DNA of 64,000 nucleotides from Thiothrix nivea DSM 5205 (GTDB taxonomy: Bacteria > Pseudomonadota > Gammaproteobacteria > Thiotrichales > Thiotrichaceae): positions 313,693 to 377,692 of the forward strand of contig NZ_JH651384.1 in the NCBI RefSeq assembly GCF_000260135.1. Direction: 5' to 3'. Positions 25,704 through 35,148 of this stretch are shown piece after piece. Made by a program: the position numbers and the translations under genes. The notes under the pieces were generated by a model that was not told the DNA's origin, searched no databases, and worked only from the letters and a program-made list of their open reading frames with translations. Positions within the stretch are counted from its first letter, which is position 1; every line of letters begins with the position of its first letter.

Positions 25704-28148
25704 CTACTGGTTTTGCCCGTCCGTTGCTGACAAGCCTTCCTTGATCACATCCAGCGGCACTTCCATTAGGTTGGGTACGTCCGGGGTGAAGGTGTTGCCG
25801 TTGTCCTCAGGCACTTCAAACGTGACCGTGGCGGGGGCTGGGTCGTAAGCCGGGGCAGCAACTGGCGGAGCGTCAAGTTGTACCGGTGGCAATTCCGTGG
25901 TGGGTGGGGGCAACGGTGTGATGGAGGTATCAGCGGGAATCTCCAGTGCACCTTGTACCGGGATGTCATCCGGTACGCTGACTTCCATCGGCGCTACCGG
26001 GGCGGATGGGGTCGCGGTGATGGTTGCCGAAGATGTGTTTGTGGGCGTCATTTCGCCGCCAGCGGTTGGCAGGGTTGGGGGAACGGTAGCCGGTTCGGGT
26101 GGTGTCGACGGGTAGCCAATGCTATTGGGCACGGCGGGTGGCGCTGGTACGGCAGTTGCTGTTGGAGTAGGCGTTGCCACGGGGGGGGGGCTGACGCTTG
26201 CCGGTTCTTCGCCCGGCTTGAAAATGCCCATCGCCAGGGTTTCCCGGTAACGTTTTTCCAGCGCAATTTGTTCTTCCACCAACGCATCCAGCTTGTATTT
26301 GCCGATCAGGGACTGGCTCTCGTCGAGCCAGCTGCGGGCGGTTTCGGTGTCGCGCTTGCCCAAGTAGGAAACGGCTTTTTCCTGTTGCAGGGTGACAAGC
26401 TTCTCCATCAGCTTGAGTGCTTCCGATTGGCCGGGGGATTTTTCCAGCAAGGTACTGAGGTAGGCGACGGCGCTTTCGCTGCGTTCATCGCCAGAGTTGA
26501 GGTTGCCGTAACCGATGGCACGGCGGGCGCGTTCCAGGTATTGGGTGGTGTTTGTGTCTGCGGTTTCGGCGTTGGCGTCGGTGGTATTTTTATCGGCATC
26601 TGCGGCTTTTGCCGTATCTGGCTCGCCGTTATTTTCAGCGCTCAGGGCGGCTTTGCGTTTGGCTTGTTCGGCTTCGGTTTCCAGGCTGACCTGGCGTTTC
26701 AGGCTGTCAGCCAGGGTGAATTCGGTAATCAGCCGGTCAGTAGCGGCCAGCAATTTACCAGCTTCTTCGGCTTGGCCTTGTATCAGCAGGTTTTCGGTTT
26801 CGGCGTGCTGGCCGTTGACCATTTGCGCCAGCAATTTGCGGGTCTTGATGTTGTCCGGTTCCAGTGCGACAGCTTTGCGCAGGTAGTCAAGCGCGGCTGG
26901 GGTATCCGGGTCTTCGCTGACCAGTTTGCCCTTGCGGATGGCGTCGGCGGCCTTGTCCTGCAAGCTGTTGATATCCTTGTCGGCTGCTTCGGCGGCGAGG
27001 CGTTCGGCTTCAAGCCGGGCGGCAGCAGTTTCAGCGGCAAGTTTGTCACGTTCGCGCTGGACACTTTCCTGATCCAGTGCTGGTGTGGGGGCATTTTCGT
27101 CGACCAGGGCGGCAGTCTCGGCAGGGGTGTTTTCCTGCAAGGCAGGAGCGGTAACGTTGACTGCCGTCTCAGTCGTCGGCTCTGCCGGTTTGCCGCCGGA
27201 AAGCCCCCAACTGGAGAGCAGGTGATAAGTGCTGATGGCGACAGTCCCGGCGGCGACCAGGGCGGCAGCGGGCAGCATCAGTTTGCGCTTTTGTGTGCGT
27301 TGCAGGGCGCGCAGCAGGGTAGTGGGGGTTTTCTGGCGTGCGGCGCGTTTCAGGTTCAGCCCTTGTTGCAGCACTTGCCAGGCGTCAGGGCGCAACTTGC
27401 GGATGCTGGCCGGGGAAAGGTTGCGCACAGTGGCTTCCAGGGTGCTTTGCTTGCCGAATGGCGGTTCGCCTTGTAGCAGGTGATAGGCGATGCAAGCCAT
27501 CGAGAATGTGTCATCTTCGGATGTGGGCAGGTCGCCCAGCAACACTTCCGGGCTGATGTAGCCGGAATGCAGGGTCTGGCGGTGGCGGTCGCCGTGGTTG
27601 TTGTTATAAGCGGAGCGTAAGGCGGCAGCGACTGGCGCGGTCAACAGGCAGGGAGTTTTTTCGCCCAGCAGGATGGAACCCGGTTCCAGGTAGCCGAAAA
27701 TGCCTTCCGGACGCTGGTTGGCGATGGTGCTGGCAAGGCTGTCGAGCAGTTCTGTGGTGTCTGGTATTGGCATGCCGCGTTCATCCAGTTCCGCCAGCCG
27801 TTCAGACAGCAACATGCCGCCAATGCTGGGTATGACCATCCAGCGGATGCCTTCCGGGGTTTTGCCGTCATCGCTGACCTGCGGCATACCCGGCACGGGC
27901 TTCTGGTAGGTAGGGAGTACATGGCCAAAAACCTGTTCAAACACCGGGTTTTGTGCCAGCGCGGGCAGCAGGGTAAAAACCAGTACGTTGGTCTGGTTGC
28001 TACCCTCGGCAGGCTTCATGTCCTGTGCCCAGTAAAGCTTGCCGAGCGCTGTTTCCGCCATGCAACGGCGTAGGGCGTAGCGCTCTTGCAGGAGGGGCAA
28101 ATCCTGCGGTTTACTGGTTTCCAGGATAGGCTGGTTGGAGAAAGGCAT
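25704..28148 (-). CDS. membrane pseudokinase with TPR-like and proline-rich regions
   Basis: This 814-residue protein has a Ser/Thr-kinase-like domain at about residues 20-290. The ISPEVLLG 'APE' segment and the following DDTFSMACIAYHLLQGEPPF fit the kinase C-lobe. The catalytic loop reads FGYLEPGSILL, lacking the HRD Asp. No DFG and no VAIK Lys are seen, so it is probably a pseudokinase. One transmembrane segment spans about 290-311 (LMLPAAALVAAGTVAIS). After an Ala/Glu-rich linker come TPR-like helices (AALDYLRKAVALEPDNIKTR). The C-terminal 170 residues are Pro/Thr/Ala-rich. It is the last gene of a three-gene minus-strand set with 28272 and 29784. Function is unknown; a scaffold or sensor is plausible. 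Confidence 0.7.
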   Translation of the reverse strand: MPFSNQPILETSKPQDLPLLQERYALRRCMAETALGKLYWAQDMKPAEGSNQTNVLVFTLLPALAQNPVFEQVFGHVLPTYQKPVPGMPQVSDDGKTPEGIRWMVIPSIGGMLLSERLAELDERGMPIPDTTELLDSLASTIANQRPEGIFGYLEPGSILLGEKTPCLLTAPVAAALRSAYNNNHGDRHRQTLHSGYISPEVLLGDLPTSEDDTFSMACIAYHLLQGEPPFGKQSTLEATVRNLSPASIRKLRPDAWQVLQQGLNLKRAARQKTPTTLLRALQRTQKRKLMLPAAALVAAGTVAISTYHLLSSWGLSGGKPAEPTTETAVNVTAPALQENTPAETAALVDENAPTPALDQESVQRERDKLAAETAAARLEAERLAAEAADKDINSLQDKAADAIRKGKLVSEDPDTPAALDYLRKAVALEPDNIKTRKLLAQMVNGQHAETENLLIQGQAEEAGKLLAATDRLITEFTLADSLKRQVSLETEAEQAKRKAALSAENNGEPDTAKAADADKNTTDANAETADTNTTQYLERARRAIGYGNLNSGDERSESAVAYLSTLLEKSPGQSEALKLMEKLVTLQQEKAVSYLGKRDTETARSWLDESQSLIGKYKLDALVEEQIALEKRYRETLAMGIFKPGEEPASVSPPPVATPTPTATAVPAPPAVPNSIGYPSTPPEPATVPPTLPTAGGEMTPTNTSSATITATPSAPVAPMEVSVPDDIPVQGALEIPADTSITPLPPPTTELPPVQLDAPPVAAPAYDPAPATVTFEVPEDNGNTFTPDVPNLMEVPLDVIKEGLSATDGQNQ
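26181..26190. repeat. G10 homopolymer inside the pseudokinase gene
   Basis: Ten consecutive G on the plus strand (C10 in the coding sense) encode the prolines of ASVSPPPVATP. A run this long in a coding region is prone to slippage. A one-base change would cut the proline-rich tail after the TPR region. Confidence 0.8.
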
Positions 28149-28271
28149 TGAAAACTCCCGCGAATTGACGCCGGTGGTCGTTAAAATGGGGTGATTATAC
28201 GGAGATTGTATCGTTTCCGCACATTTTCAGATGCCCCCCTCTATTCCCCATCGCCTACCCATTCCCCGACC

Positions 28272-29765
28272 CTATTTCTTTTTCAGCGCACTTTCGTGGA
28301 ACAATTGCCCGACTGCTTCAAGCGCAATCAGTTCGTCGGCGTCGCCACGGATGGTGGTTACCATGTGGGGTGGAACGAACGCGCCCGCGCCCTGTGCTTT
28401 CGGCGCGACGATCTGGTGGGCTGCCGCCAGTTCTGGTGCAATGGCGGCGCGTAGCGCATCGTAGGAGGGGTAATTTTTGCGGATTTTACCCACTAGCGTA
28501 TCGAACAGCATCACCAGTTCAGGCGGCGGTGGGTTGCTGCGGCTGAACCCCATGGAGTGGAAGATGCCTGGCCGTAGCCACAGCAACAGTTCTGCCTGGG
28601 CGTTGGAGACATCCCAGGTTTCCCGTTGCTGGCGGGGGATGGCGGTCTTGACAAAATGGTCGATCATGTCTGCTGTGTCCCATGGGCGGAACACCAGCCC
28701 GCCGCCGGCCAGTGGCCTGCCGGGCAGGCGATCCTTGAGTGGCTGTAGCCAGTCAGGGGCGGGTTCCATTTCTACCAGTCGGTTCTGTTCGGAATTCTGC
28801 ATGAAGCTGTCGGAGCCGTTGCCGTAATAATCCAAGTGCTTGCCGTTTTTCCAGAAATCAGCGCCTTCGTTAAGCATGGGTTGGACTTTAGTCCATTTGC
28901 CAGCCCCGAACAGGGCGTTGACGCTGGCCTGGTTCAGCGGTGCGTTGAGGCCAAGGTTAAGGGCCAGGTGCATTCCTGCTTCGGAGCAATACACCTGTTC
29001 GGCCTGGCTGTGCAGTTCCGCCAGTGCGTTGCGGTCACCGAGCACGGCGTTCATGACATAGCCGCCGAACTCCATCACCTTGGCGTAGGTGTTGGTCATC
29101 AGGTTGTCATTGCCATTGTAGTCGGGCGGGAATTTGGTGACTTTTTGCAGCAGCATCGCCCAGGTGCGGATATTGTTGATGTAGGCGCGCTGTTCGCCTG
29201 GCCCAATGTTGCCGAGAAATTTGACCCGCCACAGCAGCGAGGGGTAGTCCTTGGGGTTGACATGGCCTGCCGAGTGTTGGTTGGCGTAGCTGCGTGGGCT
29301 GTCAGTGGCGACCATGCCTTCGGCCACGCCGATGTAGTTGCGGACGTGGGTAATGCTGAACTTGAGCATTTCCACGCCTTTTTCCTCATCCAGAAAAATG
29401 GGCTGGGTAATCTGCCGGTTGCCAGGGTTGTGGTGGGAGGAGCCGATATACCATTCGCCCGGCAGGATGAAGCGCGACAGGTCACGCTGTTTGGTTTTCC
29501 AGTCGTTGTTGTAGGCAATCAGGCGTATGTCCTGCTCTGTGTGGACGTGGGTAAAGGCTTCTTCCTGCTTGCCGCCAACCTCGATTTCCTTGGTGACCAG
29601 GCTGCGGTTGGTTTTGAGGCTGGAATCTTTCCACAATACCTGCGCTGCCGCCGGGTTGATGTCGTACAGGGATGGGGCCAGCGGGCGGTCGTAACGTTCC
29701 TGTGGGTGCTGGGCATACCAGCCATCCGCTTGCGCCAGGGTCATGGTGGTGAGTTTTGGGGCCAT
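28272..29765 (-). CDS. unknown protein, possible permuted NlpC/P60-like fold
   Basis: This 497-residue protein has no signal peptide and no family I can name with confidence. Two spots recall permuted papain-like (YiiX/NlpC-type) enzymes: His140 in FSITHVRNYIGVAEG, and Cys260 in QAEQVYCSEAGMHLAL, where YCSE is typical of the catalytic Cys motif. A Pro-rich FSRSNPPPPELVMLFD comes late. If active it would cut an amide or ester bond, but this is inference from motifs only. It lies 18 bases after the lipoprotein gene and 123 bases before the pseudokinase gene, all on the minus strand. ATG 29765 follows GGAGGA at about 29777-29772. Confidence 0.55.
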   Translation of the reverse strand: MAPKLTTMTLAQADGWYAQHPQERYDRPLAPSLYDINPAAAQVLWKDSSLKTNRSLVTKEIEVGGKQEEAFTHVHTEQDIRLIAYNNDWKTKQRDLSRFILPGEWYIGSSHHNPGNRQITQPIFLDEEKGVEMLKFSITHVRNYIGVAEGMVATDSPRSYANQHSAGHVNPKDYPSLLWRVKFLGNIGPGEQRAYINNIRTWAMLLQKVTKFPPDYNGNDNLMTNTYAKVMEFGGYVMNAVLGDRNALAELHSQAEQVYCSEAGMHLALNLGLNAPLNQASVNALFGAGKWTKVQPMLNEGADFWKNGKHLDYYGNGSDSFMQNSEQNRLVEMEPAPDWLQPLKDRLPGRPLAGGGLVFRPWDTADMIDHFVKTAIPRQQRETWDVSNAQAELLLWLRPGIFHSMGFSRSNPPPPELVMLFDTLVGKIRKNYPSYDALRAAIAPELAAAHQIVAPKAQGAGAFVPPHMVTTIRGDADELIALEAVGQLFHESALKKK

Positions 29766-29783
29766 GATGAAATCCTCCCAGGT

Positions 29784-30647
29784 TTACGGTTGTTGGGCGG
29801 CGGCGTTGATGCGCTGATATTGGTTGGTGTTGCCCGTACCGCTGACCAGGGAAAGTTCCAGGGTTTCTCCGTCAGCGTTGAGGATGGAGTAGCACATGGC
29901 GTCTTGGCCTTTGAGTTGCAGGCAGGGCATTTCCGCGATTGCCTGGCCGCAGGTTTCGGGGCAGGATGCCAGTACCTCGTAGGGGCTGGAGTCCAGCGGT
30001 TTGCCGTCGTAAATGTTGCTGTAGGCACTTTCGTTGATGGACAGGCGGGCTTTGGGGTCTTGGGTGGATTGCCAGTCGCCGACCAGGTTTTCACCCAACA
30101 TGCCGAGGTCGAGGCCATTATTGCCACTTTGCTCCTCGATGGCAGCGGCAATTTGCTCGGCATTGCTGATGGATTGCTGGAGGTTGGCGCAGTCGGTTTC
30201 GTCCATCGGGGCAGTAAATTGCAGGCTGGTGGGATCCTTGACGACCAGAATGCCGTTGTCATTGACCAGATCGCCGGTGCCTTGCAGGAGTTGATCGCCC
30301 TCCAGCTTGAAATAGGTCTCTTCCATCTGGATGGAGCCTTCGATCATGTAGGTGTGGCTGGCCTTGATCAGGCCGTCGTTGATTTCGCCGTTGAGCACAC
30401 CGTGTGCACCATCCTTTTCAAACGGTTCCCAAATGAAGTAGCCGGAAATGGCGTTACCGTCTTGCTGGAGTTGGACGGCAGTGAGGTCTTTTCCTTCCAT
30501 TAGCGAGAAACAGCGGGTTTGTGCGTTGTTGGTTTCCATTTTGCCGGTTGGGGGCAGGTTGGGGGCGGGCTGTTCCGTTTTACCACCATCACAGGCTGAT
30601 AACAGGGCAATAGCCCCCAGCATGACGGCATAAATCGAATCTTTCAT
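29784..30647 (-). CDS. lipoprotein of unknown function
   Basis: This 287-residue protein starts MKDSIYAVMLGAIALLSACD, with lipobox LSAC at residues 16-19, so it is lipidated after signal peptidase II cleavage. The mature part is acidic and holds cysteines (TDCANLQQS, SCPETCGQAIAEMPC) that may form disulfides in the periplasm. GDWQSTQDPKARLSI recalls a small beta-barrel lipocalin-like repeat, but I cannot assign it. ATG 30647 follows GAGGGA; an upstream extension of 20 codons lacks a signal sequence. It is the first gene of the 25.7-30.6 kb set. Confidence 0.72.
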   Translation of the reverse strand: MKDSIYAVMLGAIALLSACDGGKTEQPAPNLPPTGKMETNNAQTRCFSLMEGKDLTAVQLQQDGNAISGYFIWEPFEKDGAHGVLNGEINDGLIKASHTYMIEGSIQMEETYFKLEGDQLLQGTGDLVNDNGILVVKDPTSLQFTAPMDETDCANLQQSISNAEQIAAAIEEQSGNNGLDLGMLGENLVGDWQSTQDPKARLSINESAYSNIYDGKPLDSSPYEVLASCPETCGQAIAEMPCLQLKGQDAMCYSILNADGETLELSLVSGTGNTNQYQRINAAAQQP

Positions 30648-30735
30648 GGATATTCCCTCACAGTTGCTTGGTGGTTGTTTGCGATGTCCAAGAGTCATGT
30701 ACGCCAAGTATGCTTGAGTATAGCGCAGAGGCGGG

Positions 30736-31056
30736 TTAAACGGGTTGCCAGCGGAAGCGTTTCAGGTCGATTTTGCCATTGGCGTCGAATGCTATGCCCT
30801 CGGCTTCCAGCAGGTGGCGCTGATGCAGTTCGCCGCCAGGGTAAGCGCGCCCGAGGCTGATGCCTCCTTTTGCATTGATAATGCGCTGCCAGGGGACATC
30901 GGTGAACTCCGGCAAGGCGTGCAAGGCATAGCCAACCAGCCGGGCGTGGCCAGGTAGCCCGGCCAAGGTGGCCACATCACCGTAGGTGGCGACGCTGCCT
31001 GGTGGAATTTTACGCACGATGGCGTAAATACGCTGGTGCTTGCTGGCCGTATTCAT
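30736..31056 (-). CDS. alkyltransferase-like protein (MGMT family, no Cys)
   Basis: This 106-residue protein is the DNA-binding half of the MGMT fold: PPGSVATYGDVATLAG, then GHARLVGYALHALP. The acceptor motif is PWQRIINAKGG, with Trp56 where MGMT has the reactive Cys of PCHR. Such ATL (YbaZ/Atl1) proteins bind O6-alkylguanine and hand the lesion to nucleotide-excision repair without transferring the group. Its start overlaps the stop of the VOC gene as ATGA. Confidence 0.9.
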   Translation of the reverse strand: MNTASKHQRIYAIVRKIPPGSVATYGDVATLAGLPGHARLVGYALHALPEFTDVPWQRIINAKGGISLGRAYPGGELHQRHLLEAEGIAFDANGKIDLKRFRWQPV

Positions 31057-31445
31057 ACGGGCAGATGCTGGATGATTTCCACTGCATTGTCATCCGGGTC
31101 GCGGCAGAACAACGCTTGCCTGCCGGATTGGCTGCGGCTGATGGGGATGCCCGCCGCTTGCAGGCGTTGGGCGATGGCATTGAGGTCAGTGCTCCACAGT
31201 GCCAGGTGGCGGTCGCGCCCGCCATGGGCAGGGCGGGTCAGGCCGGTTTCCGGGTTGGGGACTTCCAGCAGGTGGATTTGCTGGTTACCGTTGATGTTGA
31301 GCCATGCGCCGGGGTAGCCGAGGTCGGGGCGGGATGCGTCTACCCCCAAGCCGAGCAGCTTATGGTAAAAGCCGAGCGCGCGCTTAGTATCGCTGACAAT
31401 GATGCTGACGTGGTGCAGGGCGTACAGGTTGGGTGGGTTGTCCAT
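31053..31445 (-). CDS. VOC-family (glyoxalase-like) protein
   Basis: This 130-residue protein from ATG 31445 has the vicinal-oxygen-chelate pattern: LHHVSIIVSDTKRALGFYHKLLGL in two beta-alpha-beta-beta-beta units, with QIHLLEVPNP and RDRHLALWSTDL. Metal ligands may be His in LHHVS, Glu in LLEVP, His in RHLAL and Glu in AVEIIQHL, so metal binding is likely. The substrate is not shown. A longer form starting at 31487 is in frame and adds 14 residues. It is coupled to the alkyltransferase-like gene. Confidence 0.85.
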   Translation of the reverse strand: MDNPPNLYALHHVSIIVSDTKRALGFYHKLLGLGVDASRPDLGYPGAWLNINGNQQIHLLEVPNPETGLTRPAHGGRDRHLALWSTDLNAIAQRLQAAGIPISRSQSGRQALFCRDPDDNAVEIIQHLPV

Positions 31446-31620
31446 GGCTGCTTGGGTTCCGGGGAGTGGGCTTTGATATTCTGGCATGGCTGTCCGGTTT
31501 TGTGGGAAATTTTTTCGTTAGCATTTTGGTGGGCAGGTTTTTGGCACGCTGCTGGAAAGCAAGAGCCTCCCGCTTTATGATGTTCGCCTGTAACCCCGCT
31601 GTTTGCGAGTAACCCAATTC

Positions 31621-34600
31621 ATGACCCAGTTCGTCCACCTGCGCCTGCATACCGAATATTCCCTCATTGACAGCACCATCCGCATCAAGCCGTTGATGAA
31701 AGCGATCGAAAAACAGGGTATGCCCGCCGTCGCGATCACAGACCAGAACAATTTCTTCGGTCTGGTGAAATTTTACAAGGCGGCCATGGGTGCGGGGATC
31801 AAACCCGTATTCGGCGCGGATGTGTTGCTGGCTGACGAGCAGGGTGGTGATACATTGTTTCACGCCATTCTGCTGTGCCAGAACAATACCGGCTACCGCA
31901 ACCTGACTAAGCTGATTTCCCGTGCCTGGCAGCAGGGGCAGGTGCTGAATGTGCCGCGTGTGCAACGCAGCTGGATCACGGAATTCAGCGATGGCGTGAT
32001 CATGCTTTCCGGCGGGCGTGACGGCGATGTCGGGCAGGCATTGCTGGCGGGCAATACGGAGCTGGCGGAGCGCCGTATGCAGGAGTGGCTACAGGCTTTC
32101 CCCGGGCGCTACTACCTGGAACTGCAACGTACCGGGCGAGAAGGTGAGGAGGACTACATCCACGCCGCCGTGGAACTGGCGCTTGCCCATGATGTGCCGG
32201 TGGTTGCCACCAATGACGTGCGTTTTCTGACGGAAGGTGACTTCGATGCACACGAAGTTCGCGTATGCATCAATAGTGGCAATGTGCTGATCGACCCCAA
32301 ACGTCCGAAGAATTACAGCCCCCAGCAATACCTGCGCAGCCCTGGGGAAATGGTGGAGCTGTTTGCTGACCTTCCTTCCGCGATTGAAAATACGGTGGAA
32401 ATTGCCAAGCGTTGCAACGTTTCCCTGACCTTGGGTAAAAACTACCTGCCACAATTTCCGATTCCGGAAGGCATGACTGAGGCCGAATATTTTTGCCAGG
32501 CCAGTGAAGAAGGGCTGGAAAAACGCCTTGATTTCCTGTTCGGCCATGACTTTCCGCGCGGTACGCCCGGGTTTGAGACAAAGCGCAAGCCCTACGATGA
32601 ACGTCTGAAGATTGAGCTTGATGTTATCAACAAGATGGGTTTTCCCGGCTACTTCCTGATCGTTGCGGACTTTATCCAGTGGGGCAAGGACAACGGCATT
32701 CCGGTGGGGCCGGGGCGTGGTTCCGGTGCTGGTTCACTGGTGGCGTATGCGCTGAAAATTACCGACCTTGACCCACTGGCCTATGATCTGCTGTTTGAAC
32801 GTTTCCTCAATCCGGAACGGGTTTCCATGCCTGACTTCGATATCGACTTCTGCATGGATAACCGCGACAAAGTGATTGACTATGTTGCGCGCACTTACGG
32901 GCGCAATCAGGTGTCGCAGATCATCACCTTCGGTTCGATGGCGGCGAAAGCGGTGGTGCGCGACGTGGGCAGGGTGCTGGGGCATCCGTATGGCTTTGTC
33001 GACAGGGTGGCGAAACTAATCCCGTTTGTGCTCGGCATTTCGCTGGAAGATGCGCTGGACCGTACCGAAAAGGCCAAAAAAGACCCCGAACGTGTTTCCC
33101 CTGATCTGATCGAACTTTATAACCGGGATGAGGAAGTCCAGGCATTGCTGGATATGGCAATTTCCCTCGAAGGTCTGACCCGCAACACCGGCAAGCACGC
33201 GGGTGGGGTGCTGATTTCACCGTCCGACCTGACCGATTTCACCCCGATTGCCTGCGACGAATTTGGGCAGGGGGTTGTTTCCCAATACGACAAGGATGAT
33301 GTGGAAGGCGTGGGTCTGGTCAAGTTCGACTTCCTCGGCTTGCGTAACCTCACCATCATTGATTGGGCGCTTCAGACCATCAACCGCAAGCAGAAAGCGA
33401 AAGGTCTGCCTGAAGTCGACATCAACCGCATCCCGTTGGATGACAAGGCATCCTTCGACCTGCTCAAGGCGCAGAAAACCACCGCCGTGTTCCAGCTCGA
33501 ATCACGCGGTATGAAAGACCTGATCCGCCGCCTGCAACCGGACGTGTTTGAGGATGTTATCGCGCTGGTGGCGCTGTTCCGCCCAGGCCCCTTGCAGTCG
33601 GGCATGGTGGACGATTTCATCAACCGTAAGAAAGGTATCGCTAAGGTCGAATACCCACATCCCAGTCTGGAACAAGTCCTGAAGCCGACCTACGGGGTTA
33701 TCGTCTATCAGGAACAGGTCATGCAGATCGCGCAGATCCTGGCGAATTACACGCTGGGTGGTGCGGACATGCTGCGCCGTGCGATGGGTAAGAAAAAACC
33801 GGAGGAAATGGCCAAGCAGCGTACCATCTTCATGGAGGGTTCGCGCGCCAACAACATCGACGAAAATCAGGCCGGTTTCATCTTCGACCTGATGGAAAAA
33901 TTCGCGGAATACGGCTTCAACAAGTCACACTCCGCAGCCTACGCACTGGTTGCCTTCCAGACAGCGTGGCTTAAGGCGCATTATCCAGCGGCGTTCATGG
34001 CAGCGGTATTGTCGGCGGATATGGACAATACCGAGAAAGTGGTAACCTTGCTGGATGATTGCCGCCAGTTCAAACTGACCGTTTTGCCACCTGACATCAA
34101 CCGTTCCGACTTCATGTTTACGGTCGATGAGCAGAACCGCATTATTTACGGTCTTGGTGCGGTCAAGGGGGCAGGGGAGGCGGCACTCAGCGTCATGGTC
34201 GAGGAACGCAACCAGCACGGCCCGTTTACATCCCTGGCCGATTTGTGCAAACGCTGTAGTTCGCAGAAGGTCAACCGCCGTGTGCTGGAAACCCTGATCA
34301 AGTCGGGTGCATTCGATTCCCTGGGCGGAACCCGCCGTGCAATGCTCGAATTCCTGCCCGAAGCCCTGCGCATGGCGGAACAGCATCACCGCGACCAGGG
34401 AACCGGGCAAACCGACCTGTTCGGCGGCATGTTCGGCGGGGTGAAGGAAGATGTGCCCGAAGCTTACATGCCAGCTTTGCCGGAATTCCCCGAAAAAGAA
34501 CGCCTCAAGCTGGAAAAGGAAACGCTGGGTTTGTTCCTCACCGGGCATCCGCTGGATGCATACACCGAGGAAATCGCTGGCTTGGGCAACCGTAAGAAAC

Positions 34601-35148
34601 TTTCCGACATTGCCGAAGACGATGGTGCCACAAAGTACCGCCGTGAGCCTGTGATGCTGGTTGGGCTGGTTTCCAGCATCCGTACCCAGCATACGGACAA
34701 CGGTAAGCGCGCCTTTGTGCAACTGGACGATAATACGGCTTACTACGAAATACTGGTCTTTACCGATACTTTCGGCCAGTACGGGCATTTGCTGGAAAAG
34801 GATGCCTGCATCGTGTTGGAAGGCACGCTCGACACCGACCAACGCACCGGTAAAACCCGCTTGCGGGTAGAAAAAATCTATAGCATGCAATCCGTGCGGG
34901 AAAATTTCCTGCGCAAGTTGCTGTTGAGGTTAGACGCCAGTCAGGTGCGGGATAATGGGCTGGGCAATCTGCACAAGCTGCTTAAGCCCGCACAAACGGC
35001 CAGTTTCCCCATAGCCGTGGAATACCGTACCCCGCAGGCGCAGGCAGAAATCCGGTTGGCGGGGCAGTGGACTGTACCTCTTGATGACGCAGGCTTGCGC
35101 CAGTTACGGCAAACATTTGGCAAGGACAACATCGCCTTGGTGTTTTAG
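31621..35148 (+). CDS. dnaE: DNA polymerase III alpha subunit
   Basis: This 1175-residue protein has the replicative polymerase layout. The PHP domain starts MTQFVHLRLHTEYSLIDST. The palm holds PDFDIDFCMDNRDKVIDY, the catalytic Asp pair. Also present are GPGRGSGAGSLVAYAL, the helix-hairpin-helix region and an OB-fold at the C-terminus (VGLVSSIRTQHTDNGKRAF). It is the chromosomal replicase. A TTG 18 bases upstream is in frame, but ATG 31621 matches the family start. It ends four bases inside the convergent BY-kinase gene. Confidence 0.97.
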   Translation: MTQFVHLRLHTEYSLIDSTIRIKPLMKAIEKQGMPAVAITDQNNFFGLVKFYKAAMGAGIKPVFGADVLLADEQGGDTLFHAILLCQNNTGYRNLTKLISRAWQQGQVLNVPRVQRSWITEFSDGVIMLSGGRDGDVGQALLAGNTELAERRMQEWLQAFPGRYYLELQRTGREGEEDYIHAAVELALAHDVPVVATNDVRFLTEGDFDAHEVRVCINSGNVLIDPKRPKNYSPQQYLRSPGEMVELFADLPSAIENTVEIAKRCNVSLTLGKNYLPQFPIPEGMTEAEYFCQASEEGLEKRLDFLFGHDFPRGTPGFETKRKPYDERLKIELDVINKMGFPGYFLIVADFIQWGKDNGIPVGPGRGSGAGSLVAYALKITDLDPLAYDLLFERFLNPERVSMPDFDIDFCMDNRDKVIDYVARTYGRNQVSQIITFGSMAAKAVVRDVGRVLGHPYGFVDRVAKLIPFVLGISLEDALDRTEKAKKDPERVSPDLIELYNRDEEVQALLDMAISLEGLTRNTGKHAGGVLISPSDLTDFTPIACDEFGQGVVSQYDKDDVEGVGLVKFDFLGLRNLTIIDWALQTINRKQKAKGLPEVDINRIPLDDKASFDLLKAQKTTAVFQLESRGMKDLIRRLQPDVFEDVIALVALFRPGPLQSGMVDDFINRKKGIAKVEYPHPSLEQVLKPTYGVIVYQEQVMQIAQILANYTLGGADMLRRAMGKKKPEEMAKQRTIFMEGSRANNIDENQAGFIFDLMEKFAEYGFNKSHSAAYALVAFQTAWLKAHYPAAFMAAVLSADMDNTEKVVTLLDDCRQFKLTVLPPDINRSDFMFTVDEQNRIIYGLGAVKGAGEAALSVMVEERNQHGPFTSLADLCKRCSSQKVNRRVLETLIKSGAFDSLGGTRRAMLEFLPEALRMAEQHHRDQGTGQTDLFGGMFGGVKEDVPEAYMPALPEFPEKERLKLEKETLGLFLTGHPLDAYTEEIAGLGNRKKLSDIAEDDGATKYRREPVMLVGLVSSIRTQHTDNGKRAFVQLDDNTAYYEILVFTDTFGQYGHLLEKDACIVLEGTLDTDQRTGKTRLRVEKIYSMQSVRENFLRKLLLRLDASQVRDNGLGNLHKLLKPAQTASFPIAVEYRTPQAQAEIRLAGQWTVPLDDAGLRQLRQTFGKDNIALVF

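Noticed and set aside
25878-27476. 532-residue Gly/Phe-rich ORF on the plus strand
   Set aside because: It lies wholly antisense to the pseudokinase gene; its composition mirrors the Ala/Pro/Glu codons of that gene and no motif or ribosome-binding site is seen.
28836-30503. 555-residue ORF on the plus strand
   Set aside because: Antisense shadow of two real genes, including one with a clear lipobox; no family resemblance.
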